DNA from: Ichthyophthirius multifiliis
Lineage: Eukaryota; Ciliophora; Oligohymenophorea; Hymenostomatida
Reading direction: 5' to 3'
DNA: 64,000 nt
Assembly: GCF_000220395.1 (NCBI RefSeq)
Contig: NW_004086353.1
Location: 1 to 64,000, forward strand
The notes under the pieces: model-generated
Databases searched by the model: none
What the model was told of the DNA's origin: nothing
Seen by the model: the letters and a program-made list of their open reading frames with translations, nothing else
Shown here: one piece after another, positions 27,801 through 41,550 of the stretch
Numbering within the stretch: position 1 is the stretch's first letter
How the letters are laid out: the number at the start of each line of letters is the position of its first letter
Position numbers and translations under genes: made by a program

Positions 27801-30800
27801 TAATAAATGGAAAATTACGAGCAAAGATAAAAAAATTTACAAAGTTATAATGAATCAATAAAGATAAGGTAGCATATTTCTGAATTGCTAGTAATTTATT
27901 TTAATAAATTAGAAATTAGTATCAAAGATTTTAAAGATAATTAAAATGTAATAAAAAAAAATTAATATATATTTTTATATAAAATAAATAGAAATTTATT
28001 GAATGTGTTGATATTGAAATATTTAAAATGAATAATTTTTATATTTATTAAGAAATTGAATAAAATTATATTTGTGAATTTTTTATTCCTTTAGTACTTA
28101 AATATCATGAACATTTTTTAAGAAACAATGTGTAATAAAAAAAATATTCAAAAATAAAATTATAAATAATTATTTAAATAAAATATAAGATTATTAGCTA
28201 TATAAAAAATTTAAGAATAAAAAGAATATGAAAATTGCTAAAAAATATTATTATATGGATAATTATTTATTGATAATATAAATAAATTTATAGATTAAAA
28301 TATTAATATAAAAGTAAACTAAAAACTAAGAAATATAGCTTTGTTATCAAAGAATTTATAAATAAAATTTAATCCAACATTATCTGCATTAAAAGTTAAA
28401 TAATTAATTTATTTATAAAATAATTAAATTAAAAATATATCTATATTTTATTAAAGGATTTGGTATAAAAATAATAATAAGCAAATAATTTTATATTAAA
28501 TAATGATGATGAATATGAAGATAAGTTGCCTGAATAATAAAATTTTAATAATTAATTTTCAATATCAAACGTAGTAAAAAAAAGTCAAGGTAATTAATTA
28601 ATTAAAATTTTAACAATTTTTTATTTTTTTATCATTTTTAAAAAAAGGAAATTATATTGGTAAACTTAAAGCAGTTGTGAATGTTATATTATTATATAGA
28701 TAGTAATAGTAAGTAAAAAAAAATGATTAATAAATTTAAAATATACCTTATGATAAATTATCTAAAATAGAATAAATAAAAAGAGATTCTATTCATTTAA
28801 AATTATGGACATTATTAAAAAGGAAGCTTAAACAATCACCGTAAAAAAATATTAAAAAAAACAAAATAAAATAAAAAAAGTGAATTAAACGAAATGATAA
28901 AAGAAGAAAGAAGAAGATTTTGTAATTGTATAACTGAGTTTGAAAAATTTGTTGAAAAACCAAAAGAAGCAGCTGAAGATTTATTAATTTGTAAAGAAGA
29001 TATAATAAAAAAGTTATTAATGTTCATTTAATATTGGAGATAATTAGGAGCTTCAAAAGGGAGTGTTATTTTTACATTAAAGTCTTTAAGGCATATAGTT
29101 GTAAAGAAAGGACCTTAAGAATTAGCTGATTAAGATAAAAGCAAAGAATAAGAATAAAAAAAATTCAGATAAAATGTTATGAATGGATTGAATACTACTA
29201 GAATATGCATTACACTTATAATGAATGAAAGTTCTTAAGATAAAATTTATTTGTATTATATATTCAGGCTTTTAATTTCATTATTAGATGATGGTTTATA
29301 ATTTTTTATTTATTTTCTTAATAATATTTTATTTCAGGTAACTAAAATGTATAAGAAACGGTATATAATTTCTTTATTCATAATTCTGAAAGTGAAAAAT
29401 TTTTCAAATAATTATATTATATTATGAATGATGAAATTAATTATATAGCAAAATACAAAGGAGAAAAAACATCAATAGGATCAGTATTTAAAAATTTTAA
29501 ATATATAATAAATAAAAAAACAGGGAAAAGGTTCAGGTAAAAAACCTTTAATTGAAAATGTTTTAAGATTACTTTAATTATTCTGTGAAGGACATAATTA
29601 AAAATTATAAGATTATTTACGTTTTTAAAAATCTTCAAAAATAAATTACGATTTAATATCTTAAATAGTGAAATTGTTAGTCTCTATTAAAATCTCAAAT
29701 GAAACTTATGGAGCAGTTAAATAATGTTTTGATACTCTAACTGAAGTAGTCTAAGGTCCTTGCAAAGAAAATTAATTGACTATTATATAATCTAAGTTTT
29801 TAGATTATGCCTTGGATTTATTAAAAGAAGAAAATGTTTATGCATAAGGAGTTGATAATATAGTAGAGGAAATTTAAGATGAAGAAGAAGTTGAATAAAT
29901 TAAAAACTCTTAACTTTAACAAAAGGGTAGATAAAGTGGCTAATTTGTCTAAAAAAAATCTGATTAGGCAAACAATATAATTTATAAATTATAATATTTT
30001 TATATTATTTTTTTAATATAGGAACCTCTTTTAAATGGTTAATAGAAAATAGCAAAAGTAGCCAAATAATTTTAACAAAAATAGAAATTTAGAACAAAAT
30101 AAGTTTTTTATTAGAAAGTGCACAAAGCTTATATTGCAAGAATAAAGCATAAATGTTTAATTACCCTTTTAAGCTTACTTGAATTATCAGAAAATGATTA
30201 ATCTATAATGAATAGGGTAAAAAGAACTATTCCTATTTAAGTCTTGACAAATTAATTAACTGAAATTTATGAAAAAATTAAAAAATAATATAATGGGTAA
30301 TATTAATCTGAATTTTTTGGACTAGTAATTAATTTTTTTATATATATTAATAAATAAAAAATAAAAAAGTCTGAAAACGATAAATATATTGATATAAATA
30401 AACCTTCAAAATTAGAAGATGAAATAATTATAGAGTCAGGCTTTAATTTATATATTTTGATAAATATATTGTTAAATAGCTACAATAAAAATAATTTAGA
30501 TTAGGAATAATAAGAAGTTTATGATTTTGTTAAAGAGTTTACAACTGAACAAAAAAAAGAATAATAAAACTTTATTATGGGAGGTATTATTGGAGACCTT
30601 ACTAACTTAACTTCTTCTTTAATTAATGCTGGACTTGGAGCGGTTGTTGCTGTGGGATAGAAAGCTTTAGAATTAGGTTAAGATAGTGAAGACGATTAAT
30701 ATAAAGTATTAAATTAATTAAAATAAAGACAAGAAATTTAAATGTTAAGAAGAGAAACCTTTAAGTTTTTTTGTGATAATACTATACATATAGAAATGCT

Positions 30801-32578
30801 TAGAGGCGATTAATTAACTATTTTATATTTTCCTAAATTACCTTATTGTCATTTACCAAAAGAAAATAAAGTAAATCATAATTTTTTTTAAAAATATATA
30901 TAAAATAAAAGGAACTTTTTCATGAAAATGTAGATTATAACAGTGACAAAGGTAAATTAAGAACTTTAATTGAAGAATCTGAATATTTTATAAAAGTAAA
31001 TAAATAAATATCATAAAAGAAAAAACATAAAAAAGGTAATGGAACATGAAGAGAAATGTAAAAAACTATTTAAGAAATCATTTATAACTGGTTTAATAGC
31101 TGAAAACAAAGGTTTATGGGAAAACTTGGCATTTACATGCAATTGTATAATAAATATATTAATATTGGCATCATATGGCGTATTAAAAGGAGAAAGAGAA
31201 CTATTAATAATAAAAGCAACAACCCCAAACGGAATAGACATTGATTATTACAAATCTTTGCTATAAACTAGTAGAATATAAGATCCTCGGCTTTTTCAAG
31301 TTGATAGATTTGATTGGACTCTAAATTTAATATAAGCATTTGGATTAACAAATTTAGTATTTAGTTCTTTAGTTATAGTATTATTTTTTGTAAAAAAGGC
31401 TCCTCTTTTATTAGAAGATATGTGGCGGAATTGGTATTCAAAAAATTAAGGATTAACTTAAAAATTAATATATATAATACCTTTATTATTGTAATCTCTG
31501 AAAACTTGCCTTACTGATTTCGACTTTGTATATTATACTTGCTATATTTCTTTTTGTATAATAGGTTTAGCCGTTCATCCTTTTTTTTTTGGATTTTTAA
31601 TTGTTGATTTTATGAGAATCAAGCTGCTTAAAAATGTTGTAAAAGCTGTTTATATTCCTAGAGTTGATCTTGCACTTACATTTATGGTTTTTGTACTTAT
31701 TCAATATTACTTCACGATTATTTCCTATATTCTATTGTATGATTAATATTTGGACCATGGAGGGTCTTGTACAATTTTATGGAAATGTTTCTTGTATACA
31801 TTTAATTGGACTTTTAAAGAAACTGGGTCTATTGGAGGTTTACTTATTGATCCAGATATTAAAAATAAAGTTTTATAGCCAATTATTTCAGTTGATGACA
31901 ATGGAAATATTTAAGTTGAGGAAATTGTGAATAAATAATTTTTAGGAAGATTTTTTTATGATAATTTGTTTATTTTTATACTTGTTATTCTACTTATTAA
32001 TATGGTTGCAGGTATTTTTTCATTTTATTTAATAAATATTCTTTTATATATAAAGGTATTATTATTGATAACTTCTCTGCTTTAAAAGATGAAACTTAAA
32101 GCAAAGAAAGTTCGTTGGAAAGAAAATGTTTTGTTTGTGGAATTGATCGGGAATTAATAGAAAAATCTTATGATGATGTCTAAGATGGATTTTTATAACA
32201 TTTGAAGGTAAATTAAATACGCTTATATAGTATTTAAAAATATTTTTTTCAGAGAGATCATTATATGTGGAATTATGTATATTTTAAAGCTTATTTAAAC
32301 ATGAAAGATTCCAAAGAGCTAACAGGAAATGAAAGTTACGTCAAAGAATAGTTAAAGACTTTAGATGTTTCTTGGTTCCCAGTAAAAAGGTCATTAAATA
32401 TTATTGATGAAGATATGAAAAATGAATTAGCGAGAAAAGAATAAATTGATAAATATGAACACATAGTAATTATTTTATTTTAATATAATTAAAAAAAAAA
32501 AAATAGAACAATAAAATTAAAGAAAAAATTGAAAATTTAAAATAAAAAATAATTATTATTCACAAAGAATTTTAATGA
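21802..32578 (+). CDS. IP3 receptor/ryanodine-receptor-type intracellular Ca2+ release channel
   Basis: A 10.8 kb multi-intron gene from ATG 21802 (MQEEEVIHQKAERLVKFGS) to TGA 32576-32578. The N-terminus (about 21840-22470) follows the IP3-receptor suppressor-domain pattern. MIR-type beta repeats follow, e.g. LKAGDIIWIVLSQ near 22780 and HWGEKYRIKHLISGKYLKC near 23150. A RIH-type region around 24180-24520 contains HHIGYGKFV and LIKRFRRMEPYTKNDIL. Long helical repeats fill the middle. Membrane segments run from about 31080 to 32010. They end in a pore region and the inner helix FIFILVILLINMVAGIIIDNF. The C-terminal zinc-binding KCFVCG and HYMWNYVYF...LTGNESYV (32255-32345) are hallmarks of the family. 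In the family, IP3 binding opens a tetrameric calcium pore in the ER or other stores. Whether this one binds IP3 is not shown. The pore filter departs from the consensus (see findings). Some introns in the middle were not individually traced. Confidence 0.88.
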
Positions 32579-32747
32579 AGTTAAAAATTTATTAAGTATT
32601 AATTTTTTTATTTCTTTTTATTATTAATTTTTGTTTTTAATTAGTTTATTTAGTATTTAATAAAAGATTAAAAATAAAATATAATTAATACTAAATATTA
32701 TATTTTTAAATATAAAAAATTAAATTAATTTAAATATATTTCAAAAA

Positions 32748-33560
32748 ATGAAAATCTTAAAATAAATTGCTATTTTTATATAAATAATAAGTTTAATTTA
32801 AACAAAATAATGGTTTCATGATGTTAAAGCTGAAACATTAACAAATTTAGTAAATAAAATTAAAAAAAAAATAAAAAAATTAAAAAGAATTATCGTGAAT
32901 ATATTTTCTCTTCAGAATCAAATATTTTTGTAGATTTTTTTACTCCATGGTGCATGTATTGTAGGCAAATGGCGAATGAAATAAACTTAGTAAATAAATA
33001 AAAAAAAACTTTTAAAAATTAATATTAAGTTATTTGATCATTACCAAAAAGAGAATTCTAGAAAAGACGTGAGAATTGTAAAAGTTAATTGTGACGACGA
33101 AGTTGAAGTTTGTAGATATTTCAAAGTTAGTTCTTATCCTACAATATTACTTTTTAAAAAAGGTTAAAGTGAATAACCTATTAATTTTGAAAGTTATAGA
33201 CTATTTTTATATTTGATGTAGTTTATAGAAGATAATATTGAACCCGAAGTTAAATAAATATAATAACAACAGGTTAAAATAGATTATAATTAGATAGAAG
33301 TTAAAAATTAATAAATAATTTAAAATCTTTTGAATTTAAACATTACTATAAACAATTTAAATGAAAAGATTTAAAATAATAACTTGATATATAATAAGTA
33401 AAATTCTTAAATTTAATAGTATTTAAATTTTTAAAACTAATTTAAACTTAATTATATGAAACTTTCTGCATTTTTTATTTTTGGAATTATATCTGGATGT
33501 CTTACTTCAATACATATTTAAAAGTAAAGAATTGCAAACAATACTATAAAATATAATTGA
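32748..33560 (+). CDS. membrane-anchored thioredoxin-domain protein (PDI/TMX-like)
   Basis: ATG 32748 to TGA 33558-33560, with two short introns in the first half. The N-terminus (MKILKQIAIFIQIISLIQT) looks like a signal peptide or anchor. A single thioredoxin domain follows, with FVDFFTPWCMYCRQM; the active site is Cys-Met-Tyr-Cys at 32951-32962. The conserved cis-proline strand SSYPTILLFKKGQ lies downstream. A Q/N-rich linker leads to a C-terminal hydrophobic segment, KLSAFFIFGIISGC. The layout resembles TMX-type oxidoreductases of the secretory pathway, at about 235 residues. CMYC replaces the CGHC of classical PDI, which would alter redox potential (inference). ER location is inferred from the signal-like N-terminus. 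Confidence 0.8.
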
Positions 33561-34105
33561 TTATTATAATAAAAAAATTTTATTATATATTTTATTAAAA
33601 AATTAAATTAAAAAAATATTAATAAAAATTTACTATTTTTTAATTTAACCATATATATTTATATCACTTTATTATTTTAGCATATTTATTTTAATTTTTA
33701 TTTAAAATACAATAAAAAAAAATAATCGTTTTTTCTGATCTTATATTAATAAGTTAATGATTTTGAAACATTTGTAAAAAAAACTTAAAAATATATTATA
33801 TAATTTAAAGAATAAAAAATTTTATAACCCATTTTAATAAAACTAAAAAAATAAATTAATGTGATTTTTCTAATTTTTTAAATGTGAATTAAGTTTAAAA
33901 AAAATATTAAAAAAAATATAATAAAATATTAATTTATTGCAAAAATTATTTATGCTGTTTTGCTTGTTTAAAAACGTAAAAAAAAAAAAAAAGCTAAAAA
34001 AATATATGTTAATCTTTATTTAAAATTCAATTTTTATATTTAATTATATAAAAAATATTTAGAAAATATATATACATATATATATAACAGTAACAGATTA
34101 TAATC

Positions 34106-34108
<3 letters not shown>

Positions 34109-34147
<39 letters not shown>
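34109..34147. repeat. (TA)n dinucleotide repeat
   Basis: About 39 bases of uninterrupted TA alternation in the spacer between the thioredoxin and PAS genes. Confidence 0.95.
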
Positions 34148-34152
<5 letters not shown>

Positions 34153-34570
34153 AATTTAAAATAGTATTAATTTTTTTATTTTATTTTTAAAATAATTATA
34201 TATATATATTAATTTTATTTGTAAATTATTTTAAATTAAGATATTTAAAATAAATAAAGTTAAATAAAAATCAAAAGAAAAAAGTAAATAAAAAATATAT
34301 TAATATAATAATTTATTAATTTTTAATTTATATATTTTTTTAAATAAAAATAATTTTAAATAAAAGGTTTACTAAACAATTTGTATACATAGATAAAATA
34401 ATATATAAATAATATATTTATTAAATATTTAATAAATAAAAAAAATTAAATCAAAATATATAATATTTAGAATTTTTTTTTTTTTTTTAAATAATTAAAT
34501 TTGATAAATAATAAAGATAAATAAAAAAAATTTATAATTGAAAAGAAAATATATATAAATATAATTATAA

Positions 34571-34597
34571 TAATATAATATAATATAATATAATATA
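34571..34597. repeat. (TAATA)n pentanucleotide repeat
   Basis: Five perfect period-5 units in non-coding DNA, decaying into TAAAATA variants downstream. Confidence 0.85.
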
Positions 34598-35180
34598 AAA
34601 TATAATTTAAGATAATATATTTTATAATTATTTTTACATATAAATATTTATATATATAATTATTTTTATTTTATTTTAATATTTATTAAAATGATATATT
34701 TACATATAATTATAAATATTTTTGAATTTTTATTTTTTTTTAATTTTATTTATTTTATTTTTTCTAATAATTTTTTTTTTATATTTATTTTATTATATGA
34801 TTATTATATTTTTTTATTATGATTTATTTATGTAGTTTAATTTAATAGGTATATAAAATATAAAAATTTATTTTTATATAAAATTTATATTAATTTAATA
34901 ATTGATAAAATTTTTTTATAAATATTTATTTTAATTTTTTTTTTTTTTTATATCTTAATAAACATATATATCTAAATATTTAATTTAATATATTATTTTA
35001 ATTTAATTATTTTAATTTAAATTTAATTTTATTTAATTAAATATAATTAATTTAAATTAAATTTAACATAATAATTAATTTAATATTTTTATATAATTTA
35101 TAAATTTGTTATTGTATAAAATTAAAAACTTTATTATAAACACCTAATTAATTTTTTTTAATAATTTAAATTATAAAATA

Positions 35181-37914
35181 ATGAATAAATACCATTAGTA
35201 ATAATCTAATTGTTTTAATAGCATTAGCAAATAATATAATTAAAACAATTCAATATTTAGCAAATTAAATTTTGATACAGCAATAATTCTATTAAAGTTA
35301 AAAATTAATTCTTATGAATAAGCTTTTTTCTAAATATTTACATGCTCGATATTTTTATCATTACAAAATATTCATAACTATATTTATTTTTTAAATTTAT
35401 TTTACGATATCAAAGAAAATTCTAAAATATTTTAGTTAATGTAGAATGTTAAATATATAGATTTAAATTATTTATTATCGCTTTAAACTAATTTGTTTAA
35501 AATTATAATCTATCTATCATCATCTTATATAATTTTAATTATAATATTTTATTGGATATGCATTTTTGTTCGATATCAAGACCCGTAAATAAAACAAAGA
35601 AAATATTTTTATGGAAGATGGCTCTATTATTTATTAATGTATTACTCATATATTTTCTTTTTTCCTTTTTGTTTAATATTTCTATCTTTGATTTTCTGTT
35701 CAGATGATATTATAGGAAACTTAAATATATAATGTTAATTTTAAAATTAAGAATATTTTTATCTTGTATAAATTTCAATAACATGTATAATATTAGTTAT
35801 AATAGCAGAATGGTGGATTGTAATTTATTTTCAAAATAATAAACATTACAAAAAAGATTAAATGTGCATTGATAAAAAACCAATTTTTATGTTTTAATTT
35901 TCTTTTTTTAAAATTTTTATGGCTTTATTTTCTGTTTGTAAAGCTAAAAGTTATATATTTTTTATTTTTTGGATTATTATTTAACTTTTGATAGTACTTT
36001 TTTTGTTTATTTAAGTAAATTTCTCTTTATCTTTTTATACTTATTCAAACTCTAATATAAGATAACTTTTTATATTTATGATAAATTTACTTATTTCTTA
36101 ATAATTAGCTTTTGGAACTGATGAACTATTGAGAATAATATTAAATAATTAATCTTCTGAAATAAATAATATTTATAAAGAAAATGCGATTATTTTAATA
36201 TTTTTTTATTTCTTTTTAATACTATTAATAGGGCCATATATACGAAAGTATATAATAATCAAAAACATTACAAAATAATAAAAAATTGATGAATTATCAG
36301 AAGATAATTTTCTTTTATTGGTTTGCAATTTATAGAATATTGTATAAGAAATAAATAATTAATCTATATACGATGCTATATTTAAATCTATTCTTTATTA
36401 ACATATTCAAAAACCTTGTTTAAATTAAGAAAATTTGGAATAATGTTTTTGTTCTTATAAAATGATATATGATCCTAAAAAAAATAAAAAAACTTCTATA
36501 AATAAAGCTTTTTATTCAATTAATAGTAAAGTTTTTTATAAATTTATTATTAAAAGATGGTTTGAATTATTTTTGTAAAAAAAACCTTAAAATTATATAC
36601 TTTATATAGATTATGCAGATTTCCTTTATTTTAAAATGAAAAATTTATCACTTTGCCTTAGAAATCTTTAAAATATAAAATTTAAAAATCTTCTTCCTTT
36701 AAATCGTTATAGATTATATAGACTTTAACATATAATAAGAAAATAAAACATAAAAAAAAATAGAGAAAGTTATAAAAATAAACTAGAAATAGAAAGTGTA
36801 ATAAATATAGAAGAAGAAATTGGATAAATTCATTAAAAAATACGTTCGACAATATCTAACAATATAAAATTTTGGGTTTATTTAGAAAAATCAAACATAA
36901 ACTTAAATGAGTTAAATTAAATAATATAATATACATTTAATTAATTAAATTTAATGAAATAATTATGGAAAAATACACTAATATATGTAAATTTTAAGAA
37001 AAAGTGGTGCTTTTACTACATATGGTATTATTTTTACATTTTAAACAAGAAAATAAAGATCTAAATGTTAGAAAAATTTTAAAGTAATACATAGATGAAT
37101 GAAAATGATGTTTTTTCATAAGAACTATAATAATAAAATTAAGATGATGTATATTCTGTATCTTCAAATTTAAAAATTGAAGAAATAGAAAATATAAACA
37201 TTAAAAAACCATAAGTAGTTTATGATAGAAATAGCGTTGTATTTTATATTGATTAGGATTACAAAGGAAATATAATCAAGGTAAATAGAACTATATTTAA
37301 TATTTTCGGATATTAATCTAATGAAGTGGAAGGATTACTTAATATAACGTAATTAATGCCTAGGATATATGCAAAAATGCACCCTATATAAATAAAAAAA
37401 TTTAATTCAACTGGCAAAACTAAATCCCTTTATTCTTAAAAGAAAGTTTTTTGCATTAATAAATAAGGAACTCTTTTTCCTGCTTGGAAATTTGTAAAAT
37501 AATATATTAGTTTAATTGGAAATTGTGAATATATTTGCCTAATTAGACCTATATTTTAAAAAACAGAAAATTTTGGTGAGCTTTTCTTAATACTTAATGA
37601 AAATTGGGAAATAGATTGCATGACAAATAAACTGTTTAATGCATTTGGAATTGATCCTAGAACTTATTTAAATTTAAATCAATGTTTAAATTTATTGATT
37701 TTAGCACCTAAACTCATAAAATACAGTAAATTTGCTAAATTTTTGAGTATTAGTGATTACAAAAATATAAAAAAATAGTAAAAAGAAAAGATATTAAATG
37801 GGATATAAATAAAAAAAAATATTAATTAAAAAATAAAATAATTGAATTAAATTCAATTGTTTAATAAATATAATAAAAATAATAAAAATAATAGAAATAA
37901 TAAAAATAATAGAA

Positions 37915-37969
<55 letters not shown>

Positions 37970-40900
37970 TTTTATAATCTAAATTTAACCTAATATTATT
38001 CAATAATAATCCTCTTTATAAAATTAAAAATAGTTATCATAAATTCAAGAAGAATTTAAAGTAAAATATATATATTTAATTTTGAAGATTTTTATAATAA
38101 TTATTTTAATAGATTACTTAAAATTTTTATCCTAAATAATAAAATTGTTTTTAATAAAACTCCCCTTAAAAATAAATTGATAATAAAATAACAATTCCTT
38201 TATAATAAATCTAAGAATTTGATAAATCATATACAAAAGAATCTTATTTGTCATAAAGTCCATCTAATTCTTAAATTAATTAAAATTAAGAAATAATTGA
38301 ATAATTAAATTATGGAAATAAAAAATTTCCTTATTAATTAATTTTTAATTAACAAAATATCTTTTAATAATAATAATTATACTATTTTACAAATAAAACA
38401 CAATTAGAATCTTTTTAATTTAATAAAAATGAATAAGATAATAAAGATGTTATTTAATAAAATAATAATCAAGAAGAATATATTGACAATTATTAATAAG
38501 TAAATATATAATAAGATTCTGAATATTTTTAATAAATGGATAATTTAGAAAAAGGATAAGTTATAAATTTCAAAATCAAAGTACCGACAAGAATTAATGA
38601 TATATTAAAGGATTACAATGCTAAAATTTTAAATATAAATAATGAAAAAAACGAAATATTTAATAATTTAAAAATAACATAAAAATTAAATAATTAATCG
38701 TAAAATAATAATGAGAATTCCTATTATGAAAACAACAAAGATAAATAAATATATGATTTAATAAAAGACAATATTTTTTAATACAGAGAGAATAAGTCTA
38801 TAAGAGAATATAATTGTGTTTGTAAAGCCTAAATTAAATTTGTATCAGGAAAAAAAATTATAGTATTAAAACTTGTTAAATTTGAATAATTATAAACAAA
38901 TTAAATTCAAAGCGAGAAATTTCAAGAAAAAAAACTTTATTAATATAAATGTAAAAAACTAAAATTAATTAAATAATCAAAAAAAAATTAAAAAGCATGT
39001 ATAGAATCTGAGTCTTCAAAATCAAATTATTAATTAAGTTTGAAAAGTGAAGTTTCAGATACAGTAAATAATTTAATAAACTAAACTCTTTATTATTAAT
39101 AAGAAATCACAACAATAATTTCAGATTAAAATGACTTTTAAGTAAATAATAGTCTCGAAAAATAAAATGGAATGGGTTATTAATTGCATGTAAATTATTT
39201 AAGCGAGCAAGCTAAAGATTATTAATCAGAAATTTCTTTAACTTAATTTCATAAAAACTTCATAAATAAGTAAGGTGCAAAGAGTTTTAGTTTTTTATAA
39301 TCAGATAATATATATATAAAAGAAGATAATCATAAACCAATAAAAATAATCAAGCCAATTATAACTTTGAAAATATTTATAAGATTTTTTTTGTTATTTA
39401 TAGTTAGTTTAATAATTTTTACTTATTTTTATGGGCCATATTAAAAATTACCTTAATTAAAAGAAAATTCAATTAGGATATTAAAAATATAAAATAGTAT
39501 AATAAATACGATAAAAATATATAATAATATACTTAATTTATTGTTTTTATAAAATGGACAATATGATTAAATTTTTTAAAAATCAATATTTTGGACAAAG
39601 AAAGAATATTAATAATAATAAGAAGAGAGTTTTAAATAACTTTAAGTTTTCTTTTTAAAAATAAAATAAGATGAAGATTTTTTACAGATATTTTATGATA
39701 AAAGCTTAACTAAATTTTAACTTGTAGACAAATAAATTATTAACTAAAAATAAATTTTGATTAAAAATAATGTTTATTAATTAGACAGTTATGATTTGTT
39801 TAATCAATTTGTTTATTAAATATCGTAAATTGTAAAGTAAGATTCTTAAAGCCTAAATTCTAATTAAAATGAAATTTAATTTATTAGAAGTAACGTGTTC
39901 CCCTACTTGAATGCATAAATGGAATAATCGAGATCAAAATTAATAGATACTTAAGATTCTTCAGCAGATAATATTTATAGTTTTCTTATTATTATTATTA
40001 TAATGATTTCTGTTATTGTTTTTATGTCTTTTTTAGTTTTATTTAGATAAATTATTGTTATCCTTAATGCTTTTGAGTCTATTTTTTATGTAAATTTATT
40101 TTTTATTTAATATTTATTAAATAATTTAATAAGGTTTTTACTAAAATAAATTAAAGTGATTTAACTAAAATAAAAAATTATAACATTAATATTCTAATGA
40201 TTTTTAATTATATTACTTAAAAAGATGATATTTTATCTGGAGTTTATCCAATAAATTAATCAACTAATAAAATGAACATAAAAAATATAAATTGTTTAGA
40301 TAATGAGTAAAAAAATAATGTAAATTTAATAGAGCCTTCAGATGGTAATTAAAATATAAATAAGAAATCAAAATACATAATAAATAAAAATTTCTTATCA
40401 AATATAAGATTAAATGCATTTTTGTTTTATACATTTTTTATAATTATTTTAGTGATTTTTAACTTCATATTTATATATAATATTGTCGTAGTAGCATAAA
40501 ATATATAGAATTTTTTATAAAGTGATAATAATTTTATGGAAACAATAAATGAAAGCATAATAATGGTTATAGCAATTAAAGAAAAGACATATGATAAAAA
40601 TAACTACAAAAATTTTTTAGAGCCTTAAATATTTTAAAAAATAATATAATTTCTATCGGAAATAAAACAAGCCAATATATAATAAATTAATTTTTCAAAT
40701 TTTAGTTATTTGTTTGATTCGATTTACTATAATAATTTTTGTCAGAATTAAAATTTAAATATAATTTAAGAAACTAAATTTTAATAAGAATGCTAAAATG
40801 TAGCATTATAAAGTTTACAAAAAGGAATATACTCATTTACTTATTTTATGAAAATTGCTATTAGCAATTTTATTGTGGATGATGATATCGAAAATACTCC

Positions 40901-41225
40901 TTTAGATATGGAGACTATTTTTGAATATGACAGAGGAATTTTTTATGCTAATTAAGGTTCGTTTTATCTTGCTAATGCTTGGAGTAATGACACTTAATAG
41001 TATTTAGAAGATTAATTGCATTTTCTGACTTATTTCATGCCTATTATTCTTTTCATACTATTTATTTCGCATATTGTTTTAAGCGAGGTTTTACTAATTG
41101 GAAGAATTTAGAAAGAATATGAATATTTTAAGTTAGTTTTTAAAATGTATATGCCAGATAGTATTATTTTTAAAGAAAAAAGAATTAAATTTTGGTTAGT
41201 TAAAAATGGTATTTTAAAAAAATGA
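35181..41225 (+). CDS. large PAS-domain multi-pass membrane protein
   Basis: ATG 35181 (MNKYHQQQSNCFNS) to TGA 41223-41225, mostly one long frame with introns such as the one starting at 38061 and another around 40090-40134. Predicted at ~1,950 residues. The N-terminal third carries several hydrophobic segments (about 35500-36250). A PAS-like domain follows at about 37225-37780: VFYIDQDYKGNIIKVN, IFGYQSNEVEG, LMPRIYAKMH. After it come an N-rich tract, a long Q/N/K-rich cytosolic linker, and a C-terminal half with at least four membrane spans (near 39370, 39990, 40430 and 41035). Large families with this layout exist in Tetrahymena and other ciliates, annotated only as PAS S-box proteins. PAS domains sense ligands, redox or light; the sensed signal here is unknown. 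No kinase or cyclase domain was found. Confidence 0.78.
37917..37967 (+). repeat. (AAT)17 microsatellite coding for polyasparagine
   Basis: Seventeen AAT triplets are in frame with the PAS gene (preceding codons read NKNNRNNKNNRS), so the tract encodes polyasparagine. An imperfect AAT-rich run extends it upstream to about 37860. Confidence 0.85.
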
Positions 41226-41550
41226 TTTTTTTAATTTTATTAAATTTTTAAATTAATCTATATATTTAATTTTCAATTGTCTTAACTTTTTAAATTCTTT
41301 TAATTGTTTTCATAAAATAGTATAATACTACTTATTTATTTATAAAAAGAAAAATATTTTTGAAATATATTATTTTAAAGTTTAAAAAATAAATAAATAT
41401 AAAATATTTATTTTTTAAAAATATTAAAAATAAAATAAGATTATTCTTTTTTTTTTTAAAAAATAAAATAAAATATCATATTTTATTTAATAAATTTTTA
41501 CAATTTGACATTTTTAAAAAATTAAAAATATTAAAGTGAAAATAAAATTA
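41226..41550. other. intergenic, nothing recognised
   Basis: A 325-base A/T-rich spacer between the PAS protein and the exchanger; no feature seen. Confidence 0.6.

Larger units (their letters stand above)
33561..35180. other. intergenic, A/T repeats only
   Basis: A 1.6 kb gene-free stretch and one of the most A/T-pure parts of the window. It contains the (TA)n and (TAATA)n runs listed separately and several A- or T-homopolymers around 33979 and 34470. No coding frame, RNA or mobile element recognised. Confidence 0.65.

Noticed and set aside
31664-31930. 88-codon + strand ORF rich in Leu/Ile
   Set aside because: Out-of-frame shadow over the IP3R pore; the correct frame gives the inner helix and filter.
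34100-34600. Replication origin or scaffold-attachment element
   Set aside because: Only (TA)n and (TAATA)n simple repeats; nothing beyond A/T richness supports an origin.
37794-38003. Minus-strand polyisoleucine ORF
   Set aside because: Antisense shadow of the polyasparagine tract of the PAS gene.
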